Positions 11,627 to 22,863 of a stretch of 64,000 bases of DNA are shown piece after piece. How positions within the stretch are numbered: position 1 is the first letter of the stretch; every line of letters begins with the position of its first letter. Both the position numbers and the translations under genes were made by a program. Below the pieces are notes generated by a model. That model made no database searches. It saw only the letters and a list, made by a program, of their open reading frames with translations, and had not been told where the DNA came from. The stretch comes from Hyphodiscus hymeniophilus (Eukaryota > Ascomycota > Leotiomycetes > Helotiales > Hyphodiscaceae), in NCBI GenBank assembly GCA_016508695.1, contig VNKQ01000003.1, positions 1-64,000 on the forward strand. The letters run 5' to 3'.

Positions 11627-12658
11627 TTAGTCGCATGCAATTATGCTTCCCCCATCCACAACCAGCTCTTCGCCAGTGATAAAGCTAGCTTTTCCACTTG
11701 CTAGAAAAACTACTGCCTCAGCAATCTCTTCGGGCATTCCCCAGCGAAACAGAGGGACATTTTTGTACATATCTTCGGGATACACCCCGTTTTTTATTTG
11801 TAATTCCACAACTTTAATTGTAAGCCTGGAGTCATTTTTAAGTTAAGAACGGGGGAGATGTACGCTGGGTTCTGATACCACCTGGACACACCGAATTTAC
11901 GCGAATACCATCTTTACCGTATGCTATAGCATCTGTACGCGATATACCAAGAACTCCAGTCTTTGCGGCAGCATACTAAAAAGCGAGATTTAGTCAGTGA
12001 TGGACAACTTGCTGGCGGGTACATACTGCTCCGCAATTTGGATGAGACACCCTCCCAAAGATTGATGAGATGTTTACAATAGCGCCTCTTTGTGCCGGAG
12101 CACCAGTTCTATGACTGTCAGCGCCTTGGTCAAACTGCTTTGGCCTGCATTCCTCACCTCATTGCCAACGTCTTTTCTTGCGTCAACATCTGTCTCAACT
12201 CTGCCCTTTCGCACAGCCACACACCTCTCAAGTTTACATTCATCACGTCATCATAAGATTTTACTTCAAGTTGATCTGTCCTCACTCGAGGTTTGCTTGA
12301 AACTCCAGCATTATTCACTGCGTAGTGAATAACACCAAAAGCCTTCACCCCTTCTTCTACCATTTGGTTGATGTCCTCCTCGGATGCCATGTTGGCTTCG
12401 ACAATGCAAGTAAGAACATCTGGATCAAGAGCTTTCAGCTCCTCTGCTACGACTTTCAGGCCCGCTTCATTGAGATCAACAATAATCAAGCGAGTGCAGC
12501 CCTCCCTGACGAAGGTATGTGCAGTAGCACGACCGATCCCTGACGCAGCACCTGTGATCAGCGCGACCCTGGATAAACATTAATAATATTCTGTAAGAAC
12601 ACTTTGAGAAAGTAACAGAAACCGCCTACCCAGTCATGCGGTAAGGTGTTGGCGCCAT
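11627..12658 (-). CDS. Short-chain dehydrogenase/reductase (SDR2)
   Basis: Second classical SDR of the block, 267 aa, NAD(P)-dependent alcohol/ketone oxidoreductase. Minus-strand exons: 12658-12630, 12568-12158, 12108-12027, 11975-11879, 11811-11627; four GT-AG introns of 49-67 bp, all phases consistent. Cofactor motif T-G-A-A-S-G-I-G at residues 15-22, NNAG in the fourth strand, ISS catalytic-serine region, Y-A-A-A-K at 175-179, and a C-terminal SFITGEELVVDGG. The aspartate at the end of the second strand (LIIVDLN) suggests a preference for NAD(H). It resembles ascomycete SDRs found in biosynthetic clusters and is divergent to the monooxygenase gene. It is not a recent duplicate of SDR1: intron positions and sequence differ. 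Confidence 0.9.
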
Positions 12659-13258
12659 TGATAGATATGGGGCTTGCAGAGGTTGGAGAGGATTGGAGAG
12701 TCTTGGGTAATGCAGAGCCTCTTAAATCGTGTGTTGCCTTTATGTGGAATTTACGTTGGCTTTCCTCATTTTATGGTCCCGCGGCTTCAAATATGGGGAA
12801 GCTGGGGAAACTGGACACTGTTGTCTGTACATCCGCGGCCCGAGCATTTGCGGATCCAAAACCAGACGACTTCTCTGACTGCACTCTATATGACGTAATT
12901 TAATGATCAAGGTGTGTACAGAACAAACGGGGAGCCGTCGAGTGACGAGATCACGGAACAGGGTGACTGTGCCATAGATGACATAACACAACCCTCGGTA
13001 CTCCATGGTGAGGCAGTCGGGTCTGGAGAGAACAACCAAAGCGCAAAAGGAAATACGCCACCTGATATTGGTTCCTGTAATGGATCGCGGGTCAATTGCA
13101 ATATAGATGGGTGAGTTGCCGTCGCGCTGGCGATGTGTGTCCTTTGCATTCACGGACACAAGCCTGGTTTTCCCCTCGTGAAGTCAATAAAACTCATCAG
13201 CAGTCGTCAATTTCTTTCCTGCTTGCCATTCCCTTTCTCTTTTGTACTGTCATTGAAT
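12659..13258. promoter_or_regulatory. Divergent intergenic region between SDR2 and the monooxygenase
   Basis: About 600 bp separating two divergent cluster genes; it must carry both promoters. Frames within it show no family signature. The monooxygenase frame is open upstream to 13133, but the ATG at 13259 starts the usual N-terminus. Confidence 0.5.
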
Positions 13259-15475
13259 ATGGCTCCCTCATACACCGAACCCCAATTTGTGTCTGAATCA
13301 CAAATTGCCATCCCTGATATCGATACGCTTCCTGACAAATTTGGCTGGCCGAGAGAGAACGCCAACGGCTACCGAATCAAAGAGCAGCTGTGTGGAACCG
13401 AGCGCCCTCTTCGAGTTGTCCATATTGGAGCAGGAGCATCAGGAATATGTCTTGCGAAATTCTTGCCAGAGGCATTGAACAACGTCTCGCTCACTTGTTA
13501 TGATAAAAACGGCGACGTTGGAGGCACATGGCTGGAAAACAAGTATAAAGACCCGAATTGAGGAATTGTTACATGTGTCTAACGAGAATCAATAGGTATC
13601 CTGGATGCGCCTGCGATATTCCGTCCGTAAACTACCAGGTAAAGATAACCTCTGAGTGGAAATAGCTACTCTGACACCCTTATAGTTCACATGGGCAAGA
13701 AATCCAAATTGGACACATTTCTACTCTTATGCAACAGAGATCTGGCAGTACTTTAGAGATGTTGTAGATCGGTTTGACTTACAAAAGTACATGACTCTTT
13801 CTCACGAAGTTACTGGTTGCTTCTGGGACGATGAGAGGGGAGTATGGGAGGTTCACGTGAAAAATCTCCTCAATGGCACGATGTTTGTTGATACAGCAGA
13901 TGTACTCATAAATGGTAGTGGAATCTTAAAGTAAGTTTGAAGATGAGCATCAATTTTTGTCGGTGCCAGCTCACATCAGACTTAGTAACTGGAAATGGCC
14001 TGAGATTCAGGGGTTGCACGGCTTTAAAGGAAAACTCTGCCACACTGCAAATTATGATACCTCCATTGACTTAGATCAGAAGAGAGCTGCGGTCATTGGA
14101 GTCGGAAGTTCTGGGATACAGCTAACTTCGAAAATTGCTACCCAAGTTGGTCATTTATATACGTGGGTTAGGTCGCCGACCTGGATTACTGCTGGATTCG
14201 CTCAAAATCATGCTGGACCTAATGGAGCCAATTTCGAATGCAAGTTACTACAGCCCCTACAAGGTATAGGCTCTGACATTCATAGATACTCCGGAACAAA
14301 AGAAGAATTTCGCAGAGAACCCGTTGGAATATCAGAACTACTGCAAGCAAATTGAAGATGAGCTTAACCAACGATTCAAGTTTATTCTCAACGGTACACC
14401 GGAGGCGGAAGGTGCAAGAAAGGTATGAGAACGGTGATCAGACATCTAATTTGTTGCTATAAACATTGGCTCATCACTGATTGGCTTTTAGTTCTCTACC
14501 CAACAAATGAAAGACCGATTGAACGGCAGAGAAGATCTCATCCAGAAAATCATCCCTACCACGTTTGGCGTAGGATGCCGACGCCCCACGGTAAGACTAA
14601 TACACCAAGCTGACGGAAGAAACATTGCTGATTACCATTGGATCGTAGCCTGGAAACGGATTCTTAGAGGCTCTTACATTGCCAAATGTCACAACCTTTA
14701 CTCAGGAGATGCAGCGAATTACACCAAGAGGGTTCATTGACCACGAAGGCAAAGAACATGAAGTTGATATAATAATATGTGCGACTGGGTGAGCTCGCTG
14801 ATGTTCATGCAACACGATGTCGTACTAAGTGTTATTTAGATTCGACACCACCTGGGTACCCAGATTTCCTATCGTGGCAAGGGGGAAGAATGTGCAAGAC
14901 TTGTTGAGGGCAAGGCCACTCTCTTACCTCGCAATAGCTGTTCCGGAGAGTAAGCATGTCTGACGCACGAACTACATAGCCACGGACGCTAAAATTCTCT
15001 TCTTTTAGTTCCCAATTACTGGACGGGTATTGGGCCTTATGGACCGCTTGGACATGGCTCCTTCTTACCGATCTGCGAATTACTATCTCGTCACCTCGTT
15101 ACCATTATCAAGAAGTTGCAAGTCGAGAATATCAAATCTCTCACGCCGAGACTAGATGTCAGTGAAGCCTTCGCCGAGCATGCAGATTTGTTCCTAAAGC
15201 GCACAGCTTGGTCGGGTAAATGTGTCAGCTGGTTCAAGCAAGGAAGATTAGACGGCACACTTTGTATGTTCCCTGGTTCACGACTTGTCTATTTTGACCT
15301 GCTGTCTTCGCCACGTTATGAAGATTACAGGATCGAATATCAGGGTGGCAATCCATTCGGGTTCCTGGGCAATGGATTTCATTTGATGGAGCATGATGGA
15401 AGTGATCTTTCATATTATCTTGGCACAAATGAGAAGCCTGGCAAACTATTGCCGCAGCGGGATACTAGACGCTAA
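13259..15475 (+). CDS. Baeyer-Villiger-type flavin monooxygenase (StcW/MoxY-like)
   Basis: FAD- and NADPH-dependent monooxygenase, 592 aa, expected to insert oxygen next to a ketone to give an ester or lactone. Nine exons: 13259-13542, 13596-13638, 13686-13930, 13986-14239, 14286-14422, 14492-14590, 14649-14788, 14840-14949, 15009-15475. Motifs in order: FAD-binding GAGASG (57-62), GGTW, the Baeyer-Villiger fingerprint F-x-G-x3-H-x3 at 204-215, where the usual Trp is Tyr, NADPH-binding GVGSSG (229-234), and ATGFDTTW near the C-terminal third. The fourth intron (14240-14285) starts GCAAGT, another GC-AG intron; GT alternatives put in a stop. It is closest in type to the monooxygenases of sterigmatocystin/aflatoxin clusters, but no polyketide synthase is in the window. 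It is the last gene of the block. Confidence 0.88.
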
Positions 15476-15698
15476 GCCGTGGTAAATATAGCTTTTTAGA
15501 TTAAGCAAGGGAATACATTAGTAGTGAATTATAAAGAGAATGGTTTCTGGTGCATCTTCTACATTGCCAGCGATCGTCACGCTCAGAGACAATAAGAGGA
15601 GTACGGAAGCACGATAAAGTCCGTATCAAGTGTCTTTCCGCTTAGCCTGGCTTCGCGTACCAAGAGTATAACTATTTCCCGCAATATTCACGCTATAT

Positions 15699-18299
15699 CT
15701 ACTGAAGACCTGGAGTCGGATATTCTCCAGGCCGGAAGATACCCTCGGGACCGTTTTCTAATCGGGATACCAGCCCAAAAAGACTGCCCTGTTCCGAATT
15801 ACCCCAGCGTCCTCGGTATCGAGCCCATCCGGGATCTTTGTACGCAGCCGGAGCGCCTGCGGGAGGATCCATGAAGACCTGCGAATCTCCATCCCACTGG
15901 TAGATCTCAATTGGTCCCAGCCCTTGGTCGAATTCATAGGGATTAGTTTTGCAGTAGTCATGCGTGTTTTCTGGACGGTCATAGGTGCCTGCATGTGGGT
16001 AGATTTCGTGGTCGCCATTAGCAAGGTGGGCCTGTATGATCACATTAAAACAGTGATAAAAGAGTGGAGATGACAAGGCAAATTTACAAGTACTTGGCTG
16101 CCGTAGAACTCGCATTGGCTGGGAAGGAAGACTGGAGTATCATCGTGACATGCCAACATGACCTTGAAGATCTGTTCCGAGCCTGGCTGACTGAAATCCA
16201 CTCCTTTCAGGCTGACACGAAGGTGCTCCCAATCCTAATGATACATCAGACAAGTGCTAGTTTAGAGGGAATGAGGTGTGACAAACCGAGACATGGTTAC
16301 CCCAGCTAGTATTGAAATCATTTTTCCCTTGGTTATAATTGAACAGCCACCAATATGTGATATCAAAAAACCCCTGACCACCTTTTGTGACCACAGCATA
16401 AGAAGTCACGCCGTTCGGAGTTGCTCTAGTACCTGTCATCCAGTCTTGAGTATCACTTGGATGGTTCAAGTCTGCGCTAGTACGTAAGCATGCCGTTGAG
16501 TTTGTGTTCAAGTCTCCAAGGAGTTGTGCTTGTTGTGCAAGAACATCGCGATCCAGAGGTCCTGTATAGAATGGAGTGGGATTGAACTTGTCAGGAATAG
16601 ACTCGACAATCATATGCGGCAAGAAGTCGTCAATAGTCGTTTGCCAATACACTTCGTCCACGTTAAGCATTTGTATCGGGGCATACTTGCGAACCAGAGC
16701 TTCCGTTAGAACTAGCCTAGAAGGTAGAGGAGTCAGCGATGCCTAATGGAGGTATATAAAGTGTAGAGAAAGGAGTAGATGTGACTCGCTTGGTTATTTT
16801 TGTAGATAATCAGCGAGTATATGACAGGGGAATTGGAAGAACTTAGTAAAGGGAATTCATATCAGGAGAGCCGGGCTTGCTTACTCATCGGTAACGAGAG
16901 GCACTCCTATTGGAAAGTTAGTCCATTGGATTCAGAAACGTAGCTGTTGAAACGACTTACCTGCAATATTACCATTTGCTGAACCACTTCCGTCTTTACC
17001 GAAGCGTGCTTCAAATGTCCCATCTCCAAAGACGGTAATCTTCAAGGTAGCAGCTCCATCAAAGGAGCAGAAACCGCCGTTAACTGCTGGGCTTATCGAG
17101 AGGACTCTCTGGTAAGGGCTTACTAGCCCCCGTTTATTGCTGCCCTGCTCCTCCACAACAGAAACAACTGGGTTCCCGTTGACAAGGATCTCCCCATTAC
17201 TGTATGTGCAACCGAAAGTGCTGAAGTCGTGAAAGTCAACAATGAAAGGTGACGTATTCGTAAGACGAAAGGCAAATGCATTGATAAAATTATCCCCATT
17301 CACCCAGGCGTGGAATCCACAAATTTGGCTTCCAGCAGCAGGAGGCTGGAGAAGATCGTCAATACCCTCAGGACCTGCAGTAAACGATCCGCCTGTGGAT
17401 GTCTTAAAACCGAGTTGACGGAGACTTTGATAGCCGTATCCGCTGGTAGAGAGGCTCAAGACCTCAAGGCACTCCCCATTGGAAAAGTCGTACGGCGTAA
17501 GTGCGTAATCTTCATTCTCGAAGTCGCCAGCTTCCATTGTTGTCCCATCCTTCAGGGTAAGGCTCAGCCCACGGATTTTATCGCCGTCCCAGCGCACTGC
17601 AAGATGCGAAGCCGTTGAGGTATTTGAGGCAAACACAACTTCATTATTCGCTGCCAAATTATTGCCTATGACTGCGGTCTCGAACCACGGTACTTGGCTC
17701 GTAGGTGGGGCAGGAGGAGGAGTATGGACTTTGAAAAGCAGGGCGTTGATGAAGCCGTCGCCGTTAACCCATGCATTGAAACCGGCGATGAAGCTTCCAC
17801 TGACAGCCAGACTAACAACATGATCGAAACCCGGCGCACCTGCGTTAAAGCTTTGTCCTGCAGATGTAGTAAATTGAACTTGGCGCAGACTGCCATATCC
17901 GTAACCCGAGTCTCGCAAGTAAGCGGTCTTTAAGGTCTCTCCCGTTTGGAAAGAGCAAGTACTGAGAGCATAGCCGTCGTCGTCGTAGCCCCCGACCTCT
18001 ATAAAGAACAAAAGTAATTAGTTTGTAATTACGAATTAGTCGCAGCTAGGTTCAACGAGAAGGAGAACATTGGCTTTGATTCGATCTCTTGAACACGGAG
18101 CCAATGAATATGGAGATTAGGAAAACAAATCCATATTCTTACGACTATTGGTTTCATCACTCATCTCCAGCCTAATGCCCCGAACCTTGTCGCCGTCCCA
18201 GCGAACGCCGAGAAACGTTGCGTAGGCAGTCTTGGAGAAGAAGACATGGCTTTGACCTGCGCCCTTGTTCCCGATGGAGGCGGTATCAATGACAGACAT
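15699..18299 (-). CDS. Two jacalin-like lectin repeats fused to a Vps62-family domain
   Basis: A single 706-aa protein assembled from six minus-strand exons: 18299-18143, 17998-16961, 16906-16885 (22 nt), 16716-16287, 16234-16094, 16031-15699. Residues about 1-143 and 155-292 are two homologous beta-prism repeats, each with VRWDGDK, a GYGYxSLRQ segment and a closing GF(N/H)AWVNGDxFINA, as in jacalin-like lectins. About 293-400 is a third, unassigned beta-rich segment. About 405-706 matches the Vps62 (DUF946) family: YWWLFNYNQG, WGNHVSDWEHLRV, ANGDHEIYP and YRGRWGN. It probably binds glycans; the role of the Vps62 part is not known. No clear signal peptide starts at this ATG; an upstream in-frame ATG at 18428 would add a weakly hydrophobic leader. 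The 168-bp fourth-exon-adjacent intron is long for this region. Similar lectin fusions include insecticidal proteins, but no toxicity can be claimed here. Confidence 0.8.
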
Positions 18300-19309
18300 A
18301 GTGTAGTCTGTGCGAGGCCTAACTCGCTTGGTATAACTTGTGATATAATCGATTGCTAAAATAGAAAGAAATTGCGGCGAAGCGAGGGCGACTGTAGGTA
18401 GGTACGATATGAAACCGCTGAAAGTCTTCATTGAACAGCGAGTCATCAGCAATTTTTATGAAAAAGGAGGTTGCTCTCAGGCTGGGTGAATACCAGCTGA
18501 AAGGGTGCATGCAAAAAGGACTCAGCTCCACAATCTACTACTGGAAGGTCAGCGGATTGTGAACTTGCATCGAAAACACAAGCCACAGCTGGTTCTGGAT
18601 TGACGCCACTTGCCGCCAAACACGGGATGTCTATTACAAAATGCCCCAGCTTCGATACGTACTTCTCCAGCTCCAAAGAACGCGCCACGCTTGAGCCATA
18701 GTATGGTCATGAGTAGGTCGATGTTTCGGCAGTACCGCTCAATGCGTACACAACTCAATCATTTGGAGTTCAAGCTAAACGCAAGTTGACCCAAGATATT
18801 ACAAAATACCTCCCGAGAAATCGATTACTCGGGACAATAAGCCAAGAACACCGAAAACCCACCAAAAATCGCACTTCTACCTAATTTATAAGAACTCAAC
18901 GTAGAACTAGGAAAATCTATACAGATAGGAAGCAGATTATTCGTCTTCAGATTTGGGAGTCCGTCGTTCTATGGATTACGAGTTTTGTGATTCCATGAAA
19001 TGGGAACTAGATAAGAAGTGGAACACGATTGCATCAACGATCAGCCTGACATCGATGACAGTGTCGTACCAAGCATTGTAGATCTGGCAACATCAGCAGA
19101 TATTTGGCCGACGGCACTATCATTTCCCACAGCAAACAGCCTCGTTGTATTCTTAATACTGGAGCTAGTAATCAATGCAGTCCATGCAGATTTAGGAGCG
19201 AGTTGTAAGCATTGAAGAAGATGGTAATTTAGTATAGAAATATAATGTTAGTCCCAGTAGTAGATCAAAGTTCCTTTAAGCAAGAACAGATATACAGTAC
19301 TTCAGAACT
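18300..19309. other. Intergenic region, no supported gene
   Basis: About 1 kb with only short frames on both strands (for example 18446-18688 minus and 19018-19215 plus) and no family signature or splice pattern that joins them. Confidence 0.45.
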
Positions 19310-20085
19310 TCAGAACTTGAATCTCGATACATTGCGTCTCTGGGGAGCAAGAGGGAAGTAATATATTGTATAAGAAAATAAGAACCCAAAAACCGAAAAT
19401 CCACCAATTGTGCCCAGAGTCACAACTCTCTCAGAGTTTGCCGTGTACATCTCGAGCCATACTAGGATGCCAAATAGAAGGCTCAAACCCAAAGAAATGT
19501 ACACAATAGACACTGTAGAACCATGTGTTAGCCACTTTCAACTCTGCATTGCAGTATACGAGCACGGAAGCCTGGGTATTAGTAAGGAGACTCCTCAAAA
19601 CCACCGTTCCCGAGGGCATTCATGACAACGACCTGCATTTTCCAAAATAGCATCATCGTGCATGGTAACGTGCTCTCTTGGTACTCTTCTTCTTCTTCTT
19701 AGGACATCTACTAAACCGCGGAGGAAACACTACAGAATGAGAATTAAAGGGCAGGGAGCTTACAACCAGGAGTCATTCCAAATATATCCTTCTCAGGCAT
19801 CTCTACTCTGCCAATTTGGCTGCTAGGACTAGTCCTTGATGTCCTCAACTCCCGTCTTGCATAACCAAACAGCAGAGCTCCCGCTTCACCACCAAATATT
19901 GAGCGGAATGTCTCGATATCATAATATGTGAGCTCTGATCCCCGGCCATACTGCCATTTCGCTGCTATATTCTCGGCCTTTTCCTTCTGGACGTTATGGT
20001 GTTCGTGAAGTACTCGGGCAAAATAGGCGCGGATTGTTGATGGAGTTGCATCGCGAGGGGGCAGCAATGATTCTGAAGAGGACAT
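19310..20085 (-). CDS. Uncharacterised small membrane protein
   Basis: A 173-aa protein in a two-exon model: 20085-19767 and 19512-19310. The first exon gives a soluble, charged region (RAYFARVLHEHHNVQKEKAE, then TYYDIETFRSIFGGEAG); the second encodes two hydrophobic helices (IVYISLGLSLLFGILVWLEMY and TLGTIGGFSVFGFLFSYTIY). The ~250-bp intron is long for this region, has a CTAAC branch site 20 bases before the acceptor, and might hide another small exon. I do not recognise a named domain; it has the look of a conserved ascomycete hypothetical protein with a membrane anchor. Which ATG is used and the exact donor are uncertain. Confidence 0.5.
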
Positions 20086-20775
20086 CCTTTGTCCAATTAG
20101 GAAGGTTGTAATGTTGGGATGAGTGGTAATATAATTCGTAATGAGTGGAAGATATGGAACTGCTTTTCAAAGCGCTGCTCAGCTATACTGTGCAGCACAA
20201 TGGTAATGAAATAAGTCGTCAACAAAGAAGCCGGAACGCAGCATGTTAGTCTGAAGGTTTGAGGAGGAGGCCTGGAAGAAGTTCTCACCGTTTTCGCTTA
20301 TTTATTCCCTGGCTTAGTAAGTGCCTACTGCCCCCGCGCCCCTCCTTCGTAAAGAGCAGGCTATAGTAACCTGAGGGTAGCACGGTGTATTTCAAGCCTA
20401 GGTACCTTCGTAACAACGGTAAAATTAATCGGATACGCCTTTTGACCAAGGGTTTAGGCTATCAAACCTACTTCTCGGGCAATAAAGTAAGGCATCGTAG
20501 TCAAGTATTGATCTTACTGTATTTAGGATAAGAACTAGTAAGGGAAAGGGGGTATTTACTAAGTCAAGGACTTTACTTGAGTAGTAAACTCATCTAGCGT
20601 TAATTAGAATCTTTCTGGAAAGAGATCTTCGTATTGCAGCCGCCCCCTGCCAAGCCTAATTCTGCCTGTTGATTTTATTGCTAATCCGAAGACCGCGGTT
20701 AAAAAAATGGAGATTACAGCGTATTTAACCACATAAGACCTCTCGCCTATAGTACAGGCATCTTCCCCCTGAACT
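20086..20775. other. Gene-free, repeat-like A+T-rich stretch
   Basis: From about 20300 the sequence becomes rich in TA, CTA and TAG and lacks frames, resembling transposon remains degraded by RIP. No protein similarity could be read. Confidence 0.45.
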
Positions 20776-20947
20776 TATCCGTTCAGCTGCGAGCCAGCCC
20801 GCGTTTTATGTTTTAGTGTTTATAGGCCGTGCGTAAATTAAGCGAGTGCTTGTGGCCAATATATTTAGCTTATTATGCTCACTCAGCCCGGTAAACACTC
20901 TATTTAAGGTCTTGTAAAACGCGGGCTGGCTCGCAGCTGAACGGATA
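20776..20947. mobile_element. MITE with perfect 33-bp terminal inverted repeats
   Basis: The segment 20776-20808 is the exact reverse complement of 20915-20947 (33 of 33 bases; core CAGCTGCGAGCCAGCCCGCG). Each outer end reads TA next to TCCGTT, which would fit a TA target-site duplication of the Tc1/mariner-pogo superfamily. The 106-bp interior codes for nothing. A non-autonomous miniature element is the simplest reading; a hairpin-forming RNA is less likely. Confidence 0.8.
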
Positions 20948-22427
20948 CGGCCTTGACCTTGTAAGGATCCTGATTTATAAGGCTCTTAAGAGCTCCTAGT
21001 GCCATTTAGTGTGCTATGTAAAAGACGGGCAGTAAGAATTAGAGCCTCGAAACTAACCTCAAAGACCTCGTCTGTAAAGGGTGAATATCTCACTAGGTTC
21101 CAGACATGTGTTGTATAGCAGATGGCTCGTATATTCGAGCTGCCTCTCCGCCTTGAAGAGCGAATATAAGTTGATCAGAAACGTTCCCGTTGACTACAAA
21201 TGCAGCCTAGTACGACGTGTCTATAATGGTGTGTACGACGTTAGTTGGAGAGGGATATTGACTTCCGTCGCACTGAATAGACGTTGGGATGTTAGGTCCC
21301 TTTAGCAGGCCGGCGGTGTCTGTGCAAGTAAGCACTTGAGACTTATGACATCCAAGTGACGATTGGTTCGTACTGAAGATCGCGAGTTTCATCCGCATTT
21401 CTCGGTAGTTGCGCAGCATATATAGCTGGACAAAATGTCATCAAGTTGCGTACGAGTAGTTCTTCTTCGATAATCCCAATTGTTCCCATTAATATCTCAG
21501 TGTACAACATGCCTTTCGATAAGATTGACGTTTACCACCACTCGATCGCGGGCTTCTTGGCAGAGCCATTAAAGTCTTTGTCGATGCTTCGTGTGCTCCC
21601 GCTCCAGGAACTACCATAAGCGGAAGCCTCGAGTTCATGGGTAGGCTGCACGTTAGGGCTTCGACTATCTCTCTTTCAGCCCCTGGGGCTGAGATTACTA
21701 GCTCCATCGAAGGCTGCCGTGCGCTTGTACGCCAATATAATGAGTACAAAGTTGACTTCCGTTCTACCAGCCCTTCACGCCTTAGGGTTTTTGCGGCACT
21801 TTCTAATCTGAATGACATGAAGGCTGTATCGTTGAAACAAAGTATTACCTCGACGAGAAGAAGGCCAACGGAGTCACACTATTTATGTCCTATGGAAAGA
21901 AGTATCTCGACCTTGCTAACTTTTGCCCGGTGCGCGATAACTACAAAAAGGAACCATCGAATTTTTTTTTTTTTTCCCCTACGGTCGTAATTTAAGTGAA
22001 CGACAAAATATAACTATTATTTAAATCTCGTAACTTAGAATCTAGAACTTATACTTTACCTGCCTTAAAACATTTGCTTTATTAGTAGATATTAATTTTA
22101 TTAATTAACAAACCGTATTCCCGGCTATTTCGCAAGGTTTTTACCTACCTACCTACCTACTTACTAGCCAGCGTTCCAGCTATACCAGAATACTAGAGTA
22201 GCTAGGTAACTTAGGTAGGTACCTTCTTATTTTTATATTACGTTAAAATCGCAGAACTACTTCTTTATAACACGAATTAAATACCAAAATAATTCTTTTC
22301 ATTCCTCGGCGCTTAGATGGAAACGAGAACTTAATGTCTACGCCAAGGTACACGAAAAGATTTTCCGATGGTCCAACGGTATCAACAAATCCTCTCCATG
22401 TCAGATTGACAAGAATAGTCCCGTACT
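20948..22427. other. Intergenic region with simple repeats, no supported gene
   Basis: Contains a T-run of about 15 bases at about 21961-21976 and an ACCT tetranucleotide run (about 22144-22161). A plus-strand frame at about 21815-21965 (with LDEKKANGVTLF and SYGKKYLDLANF) looks protein-like but has no start, is cut off by the T-run and was not recognised; it may be a gene remnant. Confidence 0.4.
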
Positions 22428-22863
22428 CTAGCAGACAAGCTTCACAGAACCAGCTGACACAAACTTCCCAGTACTTGGATTGACAGGCGCAACACATGTA
22501 GTGTCACTCGAATAGATCGGCCCGAATATGGTGTCTGCATCTGCTCCCCCGCAAGCACCGTTACCCGTGAATATATACAAATAGCAGCCGCTGCTTGGAA
22601 AGTTTTTGACCGTGCCGATGCTTAAGCTATTCGTGCCGGGCGTGAGAATTTCGCACGAATCAGTCTTGTAGACTATGGTATAGCTTGGTGTCTCCTTATA
22701 GCAACTCGTATCTGTGTAGCTGTATACGTAGGCTTCAGGTGTTGCTGCAAAAGCTTTCGAGATCCCTCCAACAGCAATGAGCATCGGAACGAGTTTCTAT
22801 CAGCATATTAGCTTGAAAATAGATCTCTGGGGACTGATTATGACTGTTTACATTCATGTGCAT
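22428..22863 (-). CDS. Small secreted cysteine-rich protein A
   Basis: A 126-aa predicted secreted protein. Minus-strand exons: 22863-22852 (four codons) and 22796-22428, with a 55-bp GT-AG intron carrying a GCTAATA branch site. The signal peptide is MHMNKLVPMLIAVGGISKAFA, probable cut before ATPEA. The mature part has six cysteines and the pattern Y-S/T-D-x2-C ... C-x-L-Y ... GPIYSSD ... C-x-x-P-x3-STGK-x3-AGS-x4-C shared with protein B at 23774. It is 103-105 residues long when mature, without a named domain. Size, cysteines and subtelomeric position make it a candidate effector or wall protein; that role is inference. Confidence 0.75.

Noticed and set aside
21490..21990. Overlapping frames on both strands, including a lysine-rich protein-like stretch near 21815-21965
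   Set aside because: No start, no splice partner, interrupted by a T-run, and no family recognised; at best a remnant.
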